Source of the DNA: Bacillus mycoides
GTDB lineage: Bacteria; Bacillota; Bacilli; Bacillales; Bacillaceae_G
DNA length: 64,000 bases
Direction: 5' to 3'
Assembly (NCBI RefSeq): GCF_001757995.1
Contig: NZ_LXLV01000025.1
Location: 124,001 to 188,000 of the forward strand
In this document: positions 53,159 through 62,010 of the stretch, piece after piece
How positions within the stretch are numbered: position 1 is the stretch's first letter
How the letters are laid out: each line of letters begins with the position of its first letter
The notes under the pieces: model-generated
What the model was told of the DNA's origin: nothing
The model's database searches: none
Seen by the model: only the letters and a program-made list of their open reading frames with translations
Position numbers and translations under genes: made by a program

Positions 53159-53234
53159 AGTCTGTAACACACTGATAAATAAAATATACTAAAACGAGTA
53201 TGCTTGCGGCGGAGTATATGACATCTAAAGTCAT
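53157..53234 (-). CDS. 25-residue membrane peptide
   Basis: On the minus strand AGGAGGCGAT lies 6-7 nt before ATG (53232-53234). The product Met-Thr-Leu-Asp then a single hydrophobic helix ('VIYSAASILVLVYFIYQC') then Val-Thr-Asp is a one-pass membrane peptide. The ribosome-binding site is excellent, so translation is likely. Similar size and layout occur in small regulatory or toxin-like membrane peptides and KdpF-type subunits, but I cannot place it in a family. Its 3' end overlaps the terminator of the EcsB-like gene. Confidence 0.6.
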   Translation of the reverse strand: MTLDVIYSAASILVLVYFIYQCVTD

Positions 53235-53412
53235 CTGATCGCCTCCTCATTGTTGTTGTATTTATAGTGTATGAAATCTTACAATTTCATATTCAAGTGA
53301 AAAACATGTGAACGTTAACAAATTTGTAAAGTGCAAAAATTACAATCATTTTGTATAATAGAAGAAACAACCGTTATATAAAATATAATGAGTGAAAGGG
53401 GAGGGAACATAA

Positions 53413-54000
53413 ATGCCAAATTGGTTTAGAAAAACCTTAGTCGCATTAATTACCGTATTTACATTTGGTTTAGTGACGCCTCCTTCCATATTGCTTGATA
53501 ATGCCAAAGCTGCGGACAAGCCTACGAGCACAGCTGGGCAACAAAATTTGGAGAGTACGTCCTATACATATGAAGAAACGAATGATAGGTTAACCACCGA
53601 TACTTTTGTTAACTATGCGATGCAAGAAGCAGAGAAGCAATCTATGCAAAAATTTGGCTCTAAAATTGGGCCTGTAATTGAAGATGAATTTAAAGATGTT
53701 GTATTACCTAAAATTGAAGAGGCAATTGCGGAACTTGCAAATGATGTGCCAGAAGAATCGTTACAATCATTAGCGATTTCTCAAAGACCAGCTGGCGGAA
53801 ATAATGAAAAGATTTTTCATGTTTATGACACGAAATCAGGAAATGACTTACTGCGATTTCATGTGAGGAGAGATCATCCACCGCAAGATGGATATTATTT
53901 TAATTTCCACTATCATCGTTTTGATGATGGATATTCAGGACACCATGAGTTAGGAAATATTTATTGGAATACCAATGTACCGCCGAAATGGCTTTCTTAA
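53413..54000 (+). CDS. ypjP: YpjP-like exported protein
   Basis: The 195-residue protein begins 'MPNWFRKTLVALITVFTFGLVTPPS', a signal or anchor helix, then a Ser/Thr-rich linker, and the YpjP core 'TFVNYAMQEAEKQSMQKFGSKIGPVIEDEFKDVVLPKIEEAI' and 'FHVYDTKSGNDLLRFHVRRDHPPQDGYYFNFHYH', with many His at the end. In Bacillus subtilis ypjP is next to thyB-dfrA; here thyA-dfrA lies about 7 kb downstream, partly preserving that neighbourhood. GGGGAGGG precedes the ATG. Function unknown. Confidence 0.83.
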   Translation: MPNWFRKTLVALITVFTFGLVTPPSILLDNAKAADKPTSTAGQQNLESTSYTYEETNDRLTTDTFVNYAMQEAEKQSMQKFGSKIGPVIEDEFKDVVLPKIEEAIAELANDVPEESLQSLAISQRPAGGNNEKIFHVYDTKSGNDLLRFHVRRDHPPQDGYYFNFHYHRFDDGYSGHHELGNIYWNTNVPPKWLS

Positions 54001-54027
54001 AAAGAACAAGAGAATATCTTGTTCTTT
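54001..54027 (+). terminator. Terminator after ypjP
   Basis: AAAGAACAAGA (54001-54011) pairs with TCTTGTTCTTT (54017-54027), T-run follows. Confidence 0.92.
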
Positions 54028-54105
54028 TTTTGTTGATAAAAGGGTAAGACAACTATGTTGTTGAATACCATATGTTTAAGAAAAAGAAGAAAAGGGAGTA
54101 TGGGG

Positions 54106-54741
54106 ATGCAAAAATATATTGTTTTTGACTTTGATGGCACATTAGTAGATTCACAAAATATATTTGTACCGATCTATAATCAAATTGCTGAAAAGCATGG
54201 TTATAAAACAGTAAGGGAAGAAGGAATTGAGCATTTACGTAAATTAACGATGCCAGAGAGATGTAAACGACTCGATGTACCACTGTATAAACTACCGATA
54301 TTAGCGTTAGAGTTTTATAAATTATATCAACCCGCTATAAAAGATCTCGTTTTGTTCAATGGGATGAAGGATGTATTAGATGAATTACATAAAAAAGGCT
54401 ACGGGATTGCCGTCATATCATCGAACTCAGAAGAGCATATTCGGGCGTTTTTACACAATAATGGTATCGAAAATATTCAAGAAGTGTATTGTTCAAAAAA
54501 TTTGTTCGGTAAAGATAAAATGCTAAAAAGATTTATAAAATCGAAAAAAATAACAGAGCAAGATATGTTATATGTCGGTGATGAACAGCGAGACGTAGCA
54601 GCGTGTAAAAAGGCTGGTGTGAACGTAATTTGGGTATCTTGGGGATATGATGTCATTGAAACAGTAGAAAAAGATGCACCAGATTATATGGTTAATACGC
54701 CTATGGAAATTGTACAAGTCGTACAGGGGGCACATTCTTAA
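54106..54741 (+). CDS. HAD-family hydrolase
   Basis: The 211-residue product starts at ATG 54106 (AAAAGGGAG upstream). HAD motifs are 'YIVFDFDGTLVDSQN' (I), 'IAVISSNSEEH' (II), 'FGKDKMLKRFIK' (III, Lys) and 'LYVGDEQRDVAACKKAGVNVIWVSWG' (IV). The substrate cannot be named. The next gene, a broken VOC gene, starts two bases after the stop, so they probably formed an operon with the APH-like gene. Confidence 0.85.
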   Translation: MQKYIVFDFDGTLVDSQNIFVPIYNQIAEKHGYKTVREEGIEHLRKLTMPERCKRLDVPLYKLPILALEFYKLYQPAIKDLVLFNGMKDVLDELHKKGYGIAVISSNSEEHIRAFLHNNGIENIQEVYCSKNLFGKDKMLKRFIKSKKITEQDMLYVGDEQRDVAACKKAGVNVIWVSWGYDVIETVEKDAPDYMVNTPMEIVQVVQGAHS

Positions 54742-54742
54742 T

Positions 54743-55123
54743 ATGAATACACATCGAGTTGGTATTCATCATATCGAATTTTGGGTAGCGAATTTAGAGG
54801 AATCCATTTCTTTTTACGATACATTGTTTTCAATAATTGGATGGAGAAAGTTAAATGAAGTAGCATATAGTACGGGGGAAAGTGAAATGTATTTTAAAGA
54901 AGTAGATGAGGAAATTGTAAGGACTTTAGGGCCATGACATATTTGTTATCAAGCTATTCATAGAGAAGTAGTTGATGAGGTTACAGAGTTTCTTGCTAGT
55001 ACGAAAGTTATACGTGGCTCAATTGAAATGAATCAATATTCAGACGGTTACTATACAATCGATTTTTATGATCCGAATGGATTTATTGTAGAAGTTGCGT
55101 ATACACCGAATGCAGAAATGTAA
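54743..55123 (+). pseudogene. VOC/glyoxalase-family gene with an in-frame TGA
   Basis: The 127-codon frame has a continuous VOC pattern: 'VGIHHIEFWVANLEESISFYDTLFSIIGW' at the start and 'GYYTIDFYDPNGFIVEVAYTPNAEM' at the end. At codon 65 (54935-54937) a TGA replaces what is expected to be CGA (Gly-Pro-Arg-His-Ile-Cys), giving a premature stop. The downstream half stays in frame and looks under selection. A single C-to-T change explains it. It may be a recent mutation, a sequencing error, or readthrough. Position is between the HAD and APH-like genes in a close-packed run. Confidence 0.85.
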
Positions 55124-55134
55124 GGGGAATAGAC

Positions 55135-56067
55135 ATGAAGACAATTACGGCATGGAAAAACAATATACAAATAGTAAAAGATGCAGCAAATATTGAAGAA
55201 ATCTCTAAAGGTTTCTCTCCTGATAAAAAATATATCATTACGACTACTGAAGATGAAATGTATTTGTTACGGACAGGCGATATAAAAGAGTATGAAAGAA
55301 AGAAAATAGAGTTTCAAATTTTAAATGGAATGCAAAAATGCAGTGTGCAAGCACAAAAACCAATTGAAATGGGTTTGTTGGCAGAAGAAGGTTTATGCTA
55401 TAGCATTTTTTCATATTTAGAAGGGGAAGATGCAAAGAAGCTATTGCCTACGTATTCACCAACAGAACAATATGAGATTGGTATAGAGGCAGGAAAAGAT
55501 TTAGCAAAAATGCATACATATGAAGCTCCTAATGATATACTTCCATGGTATGAAAGAGCCATGAAAAAACATCGAAAATATTTAGAGGCATACAAAACAT
55601 GCGGAATAAAAATAAAAAATGATGATAAAATTATTAAGTTTATAGATGAAAATGAAATGTATGTACAAAATCGCCCAAATCGATTTCAGCACGATGATTT
55701 TCATTTAGAAAATATAATTGTACGGGATGGGAAATATGTAGGTGTTGTTGATTTTAACGGCTATGATTGGGGCGATCCACTTCATGATTTCGTAAAAATT
55801 GCACTATTTGCCAGAGATATTAGTATCCCGTATTCTATCGGACAAATTACGGGATATTATAATGGGAAAATACCGGAGGAGTTTTGGAGATTATATGCGG
55901 TATACGTTGGCATGACAGTTTTCTCGTCAGTTGTCTGGTGTTTACGAGCAGCACCGCATATGTTAGATGATACGTTAGAACGTCTTACTATAGTTTTAGA
56001 GGATCATAAAGACTTTGAGTTATCAAAGCCAATCTGGTTTGATAGTGAAATGATGAATAGAAAATAA
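55135..56067 (+). CDS. Aminoglycoside-phosphotransferase-fold kinase
   Basis: The 310-residue protein has the APH fold. Brenner's motif is 'RFQHDDFHLENIIVRDG' (His-x-Asp-x-x-x-x-Asn) and the metal-binding Asp is in 'VGVVDFNGYDWGDPLHDFVKIALFA'. The N-lobe has 'YIITTTEDEMYLLRTGD'. Such kinases phosphorylate small molecules (aminoglycosides, sugars, choline-like compounds); resistance is possible but not shown. AGGGGAATAG precedes ATG 55135, 11 bp after the VOC gene, so it is likely the end of that operon. Confidence 0.85.
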   Translation: MKTITAWKNNIQIVKDAANIEEISKGFSPDKKYIITTTEDEMYLLRTGDIKEYERKKIEFQILNGMQKCSVQAQKPIEMGLLAEEGLCYSIFSYLEGEDAKKLLPTYSPTEQYEIGIEAGKDLAKMHTYEAPNDILPWYERAMKKHRKYLEAYKTCGIKIKNDDKIIKFIDENEMYVQNRPNRFQHDDFHLENIIVRDGKYVGVVDFNGYDWGDPLHDFVKIALFARDISIPYSIGQITGYYNGKIPEEFWRLYAVYVGMTVFSSVVWCLRAAPHMLDDTLERLTIVLEDHKDFELSKPIWFDSEMMNRK

Positions 56068-56069
56068 GG

Positions 56070-56099
56070 ATAGCAGGTGGGAAATCTCACACCTGCTAT
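56070..56099 (+). terminator. Terminator after the APH-like gene
   Basis: ATAGCAGGTG (56070-56079) pairs with CACCTGCTAT (56090-56099). A short T-run follows. Confidence 0.85.
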
Positions 56100-56207
56100 T
56101 TGTAAATAACTCATGAGACGGTCTCTTTACATACTATATATGTAGTTTTTTTATGAAGGAATGAAAACATTGACGTCTACTTTATAATATAAAAAGGGGG
56201 TGGACTA

Positions 56208-57089
56208 TTGAAAATCAGGCAAGGCAAATATGAAGAAATAAAATTACGCGATAGAATTCCAGGAATGGTTGAATATATAGAGGACACAATGTTACCTACT
56301 GGTTTTCACTATTATATTCCTCCTCACTGGCATAGAAGTATTGAAATTAGCCTAGTCGTATATGGAGAAGTTTTCTTATATGTGAATGGGCAAAAAAAGA
56401 AAGTATCCGCTGGCGAATTTATTTTTGTAAATAGTGGCGATGTTCATGAATTCGAAAAAGTTGAAAATACAAGTTGTGCAGTAATGATGTTAATTATTTC
56501 TTATGAATTTCTTAAAGAGGTAAATGAAGATTTTGATAAATATAGATTCAATATAAAGGAATCAGTTGTTCAGAAAACTAACCTCCAGCAAATATTTTAT
56601 GAATTAAAGGAGTTAGTCACAAATTCTGATGATTTGAGTTACATAAAAATTAATAGTTTAATTTATGAAATTGTTTATATTTTATTGCGATATTGCAAAG
56701 ATGGAGAGAGTATAGACAATAATTATCAACTTGGAAATAAACAGAAAGAAATGATTACGTATATTTATAAAAATTATGATGAAGAACTTAAACTGAAAGA
56801 TGTAGCTAAACATTTTTTTGTAAGTGAAGAACATTTTTCACGTATGTTCAAAAAATCATTCGGATCAAATTTCACCACCTTTTTAACGAGATACAGGCTC
56901 TATAAAGCGTATGAAGATATTATTAGAAGTACAAATTCTATACAAGATATAGCGCTGAAACATGGATTTCCAACTGTGAAATCATTTATTTCACAGTTTA
57001 AAGACAAATATGGTTATACACCATTACAGTATAGGAAAAATATCACATCAAAAAATGACAATAATCGAATCAAATATGAACAACAATAA
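56208..57089 (+). CDS. AraC-family transcriptional regulator (cupin + HTH)
   Basis: The 293-residue protein starts at TTG with AAAAAGGGGGTGG upstream. Residues 30-90 form a cupin sensor ('YYIPPHWHRSIEISLVVYGEVFLYVNGQKKKVSAGEFIFVNSGDVHEFE', His-rich). The C-terminal 100 residues hold the double helix-turn-helix ('LKLKDVAKHFFVSEEHFSRMFKKSFGSNFTTFLTRYRL' and 'SIQDIALKHGFPTVKSFISQFKDKYGYTPLQYRK'). It probably controls the downstream esterase/PAP2 genes; the signal is unknown. Confidence 0.88.
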   Translation: MKIRQGKYEEIKLRDRIPGMVEYIEDTMLPTGFHYYIPPHWHRSIEISLVVYGEVFLYVNGQKKKVSAGEFIFVNSGDVHEFEKVENTSCAVMMLIISYEFLKEVNEDFDKYRFNIKESVVQKTNLQQIFYELKELVTNSDDLSYIKINSLIYEIVYILLRYCKDGESIDNNYQLGNKQKEMITYIYKNYDEELKLKDVAKHFFVSEEHFSRMFKKSFGSNFTTFLTRYRLYKAYEDIIRSTNSIQDIALKHGFPTVKSFISQFKDKYGYTPLQYRKNITSKNDNNRIKYEQQ

Positions 57090-57131
57090 AAATACGTTCC
57101 ATGGTACATTTTGTACATGGAACGTATTTTT
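57088..57131 (+). terminator. Terminator after the AraC gene
   Basis: A long stem (AATACGTTCCATG... with CATGGAACGTATT) with an AT-rich loop, then a T-run. One bulged G. Confidence 0.88.
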
Positions 57132-57166
57132 ATTTAGTAAACGGGAAGTTATATAATCCCGAATAA

Positions 57167-57180
57167 TGAAAGCGCTTGAA
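57167..57180 (+). promoter_or_regulatory. Possible CcpA catabolite-response element (cre)
   Basis: TGAAAGCGCTTGAA is close to the cre pattern (TGWAANCGNTNWCA), with one clear mismatch near the end. It lies 21 bp before the esterase start, a position that would block transcription. Weak evidence alone. Confidence 0.45.
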
Positions 57181-57201
57181 TTTAGAGGGGAGAAATATTA
57201 G

Positions 57202-58311
57202 ATGACTAGAAAATATGACATAGACTTATTAGAAAAAATTCAAGAAAAACAAGAAACTATCAATGTGCAGGGGGCAAAAGTCTTAGTAAAAAACATACCG
57301 GATTGCGATGAAAAAGGAGCGATGGATCCACGCCTTTATAAGGATACGAAGGTTCAAATGAAAGTAATGAGGTTTATGCCTAAAAATATGATGAAAATGG
57401 ATGCTTCTGAAAAATCGGTAAAGAATATGCGAAAACAATTTAATGGAATTAAAAGTGTTCCAATTGTCACTAAAGACATAAATATTACGCATAAAACAGT
57501 GAAAGCGGAAGATGGATATGATATTCCTATAAGAATTTATAACAGTAGTACTAAACGAGAGAATGCACCAATTTTATACTTTATTCATGGTGGCGGATTC
57601 ATGGCAGGATCACCAGATGTAGTAGAAGAACTTGTGAAATTGATAGTGGAAAAAACAGATATACTAGCTGTTTCTGTGGATTATCGATTAGCTCCAGAAA
57701 ATCCTTTTCCAACTGGGCATACAGATTGTTACACTACTTTAAAGTGGATTTATGAGAATGCTGGCACATTAGGCGGTGATAAGAATAATATCTTTGTGGC
57801 AGGTGATAGTGCAGGAGGGAACTTAACACAGTATTGTACAACTAAAGATATGGAAGATGGTAGGAAGTACGTGAAGGGACAGTTGCTACTGTATCCTACA
57901 ATTAATATGTGCGATTATGAAGATGAGTTTTATTCTTGGAGTATAGATAAATATGAAATTGCTCCAAAGTATAAAAAAGGATTAGAAAAAATGCTTAATA
58001 TTATGCATTCAATGGTTGGAGGTATGTCAGAAGTACTTGGTACGAAAGAAATTAATTCTAAGTATTTAAGTCCATATGTTGATGTATCCCCAGACTATCC
58101 AAGTACATTTATTACGGTAGGAGAGCATGATTTTTTAATGATAGAATGCTTAGCTTATGCAGCTAAATTAACTAACAAAGGAGTTGATACCGAAACAGTC
58201 CTTTATCGAGGTTTAGGGCACGCTTATGGAGATAACGTAGGTGTTTATCCTCAAAGTGAAGATTTAGCAATTGAAATGGGGAATTTTATATTAAAGCATA
58301 GTGGAAAGTAG
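57202..58311 (+). CDS. Alpha/beta hydrolase, hormone-sensitive-lipase (HSL) type esterase
   Basis: The 369-residue protein has the HSL-family oxyanion motif 'YFIHGGGFMAGSP' (His-Gly-Gly-Gly), nucleophile motif 'VAGDSAGGNL' (Gly-Asp-Ser-Ala-Gly), Asp in 'GEHDFLM' and His in 'GLGHAYGD'. It hydrolyses short-chain esters; the substrate is unknown. GAGGGGAG precedes the ATG. The next gene starts five bases after its stop, so it forms an operon with the PAP2 phosphatase gene. The divergent-looking upstream AraC regulator may control it; both read the same way. Confidence 0.87.
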   Translation: MTRKYDIDLLEKIQEKQETINVQGAKVLVKNIPDCDEKGAMDPRLYKDTKVQMKVMRFMPKNMMKMDASEKSVKNMRKQFNGIKSVPIVTKDINITHKTVKAEDGYDIPIRIYNSSTKRENAPILYFIHGGGFMAGSPDVVEELVKLIVEKTDILAVSVDYRLAPENPFPTGHTDCYTTLKWIYENAGTLGGDKNNIFVAGDSAGGNLTQYCTTKDMEDGRKYVKGQLLLYPTINMCDYEDEFYSWSIDKYEIAPKYKKGLEKMLNIMHSMVGGMSEVLGTKEINSKYLSPYVDVSPDYPSTFITVGEHDFLMIECLAYAAKLTNKGVDTETVLYRGLGHAYGDNVGVYPQSEDLAIEMGNFILKHSGK

Positions 58312-58316
58312 GGAGA

Positions 58317-59183
58317 ATGGTGAAAAATAGAAAAGTGATATTAATTGCTAGCTTTGCTATTTTACTATGTATCTTTGCATTTACAGACTTACAAATATCC
58401 AATAGTTTATATGAACCAACCAATAAGGTTGCTCTTTTTTTACAAGCTATAGGAGAAATTCCAGCGATGCTTATTGCCCTATTTTCTAGTGTGTATTTAT
58501 TTAAAACTAGAAAGAATCAAGGTTCAAGAGGATATTTTCTATCTGGAATTGGCTATGGAGTAATCATTCTTTTATTCGCTTTTATAGCTGCATTTATGCT
58601 AGTACATTATTTAACCATTTCAAAATTCTTAATTCCAATTTTTATGCTTTGCTTTATTGTAGCTTGTTATATGATTTCTAAATCGTGGAGTAAATACGAT
58701 GATGCAAGATTGAGAGACATTGCATTAATTGGATTATTAAGTGTAGTTATTGTATTAATTACATTCAATCTAATAAAATTAGGATGGGGTAGAGAACGTT
58801 ATCGTCATATGATTTCTATTGGATCGTTTGAAGGATTTTCAAAATGGTTTATACCGCAAGGAATCGCCAAAAGTGATGAGTTTATGTCGTTCCCTTCAGG
58901 CCATAGTGCTAATGCAGCACTAGTCATTTGGTTTAGTTTATTACCGGAATATTTTGCTTCACTAAAAAGAAAAAAAATAGGTGTTTGGATTCTCATTCTT
59001 TTATGGATGATAGTAGTACCAATGAGTCGTATTATGGTAGGAGCTCATTTTGCTTCAGATGTTACAGTTGGAGTCGCTATTTCAGTAACTGTGTTTATAT
59101 GTTTGGAAAAATTTATTTGGAGGGATAAGAAAAATAAGCGTACCAATAGCTCTAATGTTCTCCCATATTCAGTAAATCGATAA
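58317..59183 (+). CDS. PAP2-family membrane phosphatase
   Basis: The 288-residue protein has about six to seven hydrophobic helices and the PAP2 motifs 'KLGWGRERYR' (KX6RP-like, Pro replaced by Tyr), 'FPSGHSAN' (PSGH) and 'SRIMVGAHFASDV' (SRX5HX3D). It should dephosphorylate lipid pyrophosphates or phosphatidic acid at the membrane; undecaprenyl pyrophosphate is one candidate. The start is ATG 58317 or GTG 58320. It is the second gene of the esterase operon. Confidence 0.87.
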   Translation: MVKNRKVILIASFAILLCIFAFTDLQISNSLYEPTNKVALFLQAIGEIPAMLIALFSSVYLFKTRKNQGSRGYFLSGIGYGVIILLFAFIAAFMLVHYLTISKFLIPIFMLCFIVACYMISKSWSKYDDARLRDIALIGLLSVVIVLITFNLIKLGWGRERYRHMISIGSFEGFSKWFIPQGIAKSDEFMSFPSGHSANAALVIWFSLLPEYFASLKRKKIGVWILILLWMIVVPMSRIMVGAHFASDVTVGVAISVTVFICLEKFIWRDKKNKRTNSSNVLPYSVNR

Positions 59184-59342
59184 TAAAAAAGTTATTTCCT
59201 TGAGATTATATAACAATTAATGGATAGCTTTTTCATTAAGTTGTTTTTGATTAATAAGTTAGTATTTGGGCTATCCTTAATTCATTCATTCAATTGAATA
59301 ATAGAATTATTGGTTTATGGATGGATTTCTAATTCCAAAATA
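59184..59342 (+). other. AT-rich intergenic spacer, no gene seen
   Basis: No ORF with a ribosome-binding site is seen. The end carries the terminator for the convergent genes. Confidence 0.5.
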
Positions 59343-59370
59343 ATAGAGGGAAGCGCAATCTTCCCTCTAT
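59343..59370. terminator. Bidirectional terminator
   Basis: ATAGAGGGAAG (59343-59353) pairs with CTTCCCTCTAT (59360-59370) over a 6-nt loop. Confidence 0.9.
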
Positions 59371-59378
59371 TAAATTAA

Positions 59379-60836
59379 CTATTTAATTTTCGTAAATGTA
59401 AGAGGTTGAGTACTTAACATTGCAGGTACATGTAATTGAAGAGCCGGGAATTCACCATTTACATTCATATCATAAGTGAATAAAAGACCCATTTTCATTT
59501 GGAACAAACTAATTGATGCTGAGAAGATGTCGTAATGATGGTGCTGTAGTTTAATTTCCGTATCCATGAATTGTACATGTAAGGAATCATCTTGTTTGTA
59601 TATTTTCAGTGTTCCATAAGCAGGGTGCTCAAAAGTTCCAGCGTAGTCATCTAATGTATGAGAAGGGATAGTCCCATTTATTGCTTCAGGAAGTGATTCA
59701 TTTGCCTCTTTCATCATTTCTTTCATTTTTTCACTATCTTCTACAGCACGTTCATGCCAGTCGATATATTCTAGTCCGAGAAGTTCGTCGTAAATATGCT
59801 TTGTAATATAAGTAGGAAGTAAAGTTTGTCCAGAATTTGTTAGCACGATTATACCGATATTTTCGTTTGGCATAAATGACGCAAGTGCAGAAAATCCATC
59901 AATATTACCACCGTGATGAATAAGTTTATAACCGCGGTAAGCACTAATAAACCAACCTAGTCCGTAGCTATTTAATGGTGAATCACTCGTTGATAACATT
60001 GGCTGATCTGGGATTGGAGTATGCGGTGTATACATTTCTTGGAGTAGTTCAGTAGAAATTAAATCATGATTTTCTGTTTTTCCTGCGTTTAAATGAAGAA
60101 GTACCCAATTTGCCATATCTTCAATAGTAGAGTTAATACATCCAGCAGCTCCAACCGTATCGATATTTCGGAGTGGAATTGCTTTTATTTCACCATTTTC
60201 TTCAGCGTAAGGTAATGCATAATCATCTGTATTTTGTGAGTCTGTAACAGAGAAGTTTGTATGCCTCATATTTAAAGGTTCTAAAATATGATCTGTAACG
60301 TATTGCTCCCACGTTTGATTCGTAATGTTTTCCACAATATAACTAATTGTTGCATACATTAAGTTGTTGTATAAAAATGCTGTGCGGAACGGTGCATCAA
60401 GTGATAAATGTTTTATTTTGTCTACGATATCTTTTCGAGATAAGGAAGAGCTGTACCAAAGAGCATCGTGACGACTTACCCCAGTACGATGAGAAGCTAA
60501 ATCTCGTCCTGTAACTTGCGAGTTAGCGAGCATATCGGATAAAGAGAAGTTAGGTACGTAAGTTTGGACAGGAGTATCCCAATTAAACTTTTTTTGCTGT
60601 GCTAATAAGCTTAATGAAAGTGTACCGAATGCTTTCGTCGCAGAACCGATTGCGAATCGTGTCTGCGGAGTAACAGCCTCTTTTTTCTCTATGCTACGAT
60701 AACCGAAACCTTCAGACATAATGACCTCACCATCTTTTATAACAGCTATAGCAGCGCCAGGAACGTGTAAATCCTTCATCATCTTCTCAACCTTATGTTG
60801 TAACGTACTTAAAACAGGAGTTTTGATTTTAGACAT
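59379..60836 (-). CDS. Serine hydrolase, class C beta-lactamase/penicillin-binding-like
   Basis: ATG 60836 follows GGAGGTTGG. The 485-residue protein has the beta-lactamase-C fold: SxxK 'IGSATKAFGTLSLSLLAQ' (about 65-68), the YxN motif 'FLYNNLMYATISYIVE' (Tyr-Asn-Asn), and 'LIHHGGNIDGFSA' (HGG, the KTG equivalent). A C-terminal lipocalin-like domain (about 400-485, DUF3471-type, 'LDDYAGTFEHPAYGTLKIY') follows. No signal peptide is seen, so it is probably cytoplasmic. Esterase or peptidase activity is more likely than antibiotic hydrolysis. Confidence 0.87.
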   Translation of the reverse strand: MSKIKTPVLSTLQHKVEKMMKDLHVPGAAIAVIKDGEVIMSEGFGYRSIEKKEAVTPQTRFAIGSATKAFGTLSLSLLAQQKKFNWDTPVQTYVPNFSLSDMLANSQVTGRDLASHRTGVSRHDALWYSSSLSRKDIVDKIKHLSLDAPFRTAFLYNNLMYATISYIVENITNQTWEQYVTDHILEPLNMRHTNFSVTDSQNTDDYALPYAEENGEIKAIPLRNIDTVGAAGCINSTIEDMANWVLLHLNAGKTENHDLISTELLQEMYTPHTPIPDQPMLSTSDSPLNSYGLGWFISAYRGYKLIHHGGNIDGFSALASFMPNENIGIIVLTNSGQTLLPTYITKHIYDELLGLEYIDWHERAVEDSEKMKEMMKEANESLPEAINGTIPSHTLDDYAGTFEHPAYGTLKIYKQDDSLHVQFMDTEIKLQHHHYDIFSASISLFQMKMGLLFTYDMNVNGEFPALQLHVPAMLSTQPLTFTKIK

Positions 60837-61034
60837 GCTTCCAACCTCCAAATATAATTTTTATGTTCCGCACTATACTTTCTGTAATAGAAAAGTGAAA
60901 ACCTTTTTATATATTGAAAGTTAATAATTTTGTAAGAAATAGTGAAAGAATTTTTATTAATTTGGATTATTAAATTCGCTGTTTTTCATGTTATGATAAA
61001 TCTCATATAAGATTGAAAGAAGGTTTTCCTACAT

Positions 61035-61991
61035 ATGAAACATGCTGAATATGAATACTTAAATTTATGCCGTCATGTAATGGAGCACGGTACGAAGAAA
61101 GAAGATCGTACGGGGACAGGTACTGTATCTGTATTTGGATACCAAATGCGTTTCGATCTAAGTAAAGGGTTTCCTTTATTAACGACAAAGAGAGTCCCAT
61201 TTCGCCTAGTAGCAAGTGAACTGCTTTGGTTTATGAAAGGTGATACAAATATTCGTTATTTATTGCAACATAATAATAATATTTGGAATGAATGGGCGTT
61301 TAAGAGCTGGGTAGAAAGTGACGAATATAATGGTCCTGATATGACAGATTTCGGTCTTCGCTCACAACAAGATGAGGAATTTAAGCAGCAATACGATGAG
61401 CAAATGGAATTGTTTAAAAAGAATGTTTTAGAAGATGATGATTTTTCAAATAAATATGGTTATTTAGGAGACGTATACGGAAAGCAGTGGCGTGCTTGGA
61501 AAACGACAGCTGGTGAAACACTTGATCAACTAAAAGATGTAATTGACATGATTAAAAAAACGCCAGATTCACGTCGCCTAATCGTTTCTGCTTGGAATCC
61601 TGAAGATGTACCAAGTATGGCATTACCGCCTTGTCATACGCTATTCCAGTTTTATGTAGCGGACGGAAAACTTTCTTGTCAGCTATATCAAAGAAGTGGA
61701 GATATATTCCTTGGAATTCCATTTAACATTGCAAGTTACTCATTGCTAACACATTTAATTGCACACGAATGTGGTCTTGAAGTAGGAGAGTTTGTTCATA
61801 CAATTGGAGATGCACACATTTATACAAATCATTTTGAACAAGTAGAAAAACAATTGGCACGTGAGCCACGTTCGTTCCCGAAACTTACATTAAATCCAGA
61901 TGTGAAATCTGTGTTCGATTTTGAGATGGAAGATTTAACGATTGAAGGATATGATCCACACCCAGCGATTAAAGCACCGGTTGCAGTGTAA
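61035..61991 (+). CDS. thyA: Thymidylate synthase ThyA
   Basis: The 318-residue protein is the long form of ThyA with the about 50-residue insert ('[27 protein letters not shown]'). Motifs: '[19 protein letters not shown]', the catalytic Cys in '[13 protein letters not shown]', '[23 protein letters not shown]' (dUMP binding) and '[12 protein letters not shown]'. It methylates dUMP to dTMP with methylenetetrahydrofolate, releasing dihydrofolate. dfrA follows 19 bp later and regenerates tetrahydrofolate, so the pair is a functional unit. AAGAAGG precedes the ATG. Confidence 0.96.
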   Translation: MKHAEYEYLNLCRHVMEHGTKKEDRTGTGTVSVFGYQMRFDLSKGFPLLTTKRVPFRLVASELLWFMKGDTNIRYLLQHNNNIWNEWAFKSWVESDEYNGPDMTDFGLRSQQDEEFKQQYDEQMELFKKNVLEDDDFSNKYGYLGDVYGKQWRAWKTTAGETLDQLKDVIDMIKKTPDSRRLIVSAWNPEDVPSMALPPCHTLFQFYVADGKLSCQLYQRSGDIFLGIPFNIASYSLLTHLIAHECGLEVGEFVHTIGDAHIYTNHFEQVEKQLAREPRSFPKLTLNPDVKSVFDFEMEDLTIEGYDPHPAIKAPVAV

Positions 61992-62010
61992 TTGTAGAGG
62001 AGATGACAAG

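Noticed and set aside
55135-56067. Aminoglycoside resistance gene
   Set aside because: Only the kinase fold is visible; the family acts on many substrates, so resistance cannot be claimed.
59379-60836. True class C beta-lactamase
   Set aside because: It lacks a signal peptide and has an HGG motif plus a lipocalin-like tail, typical of esterase-type relatives.
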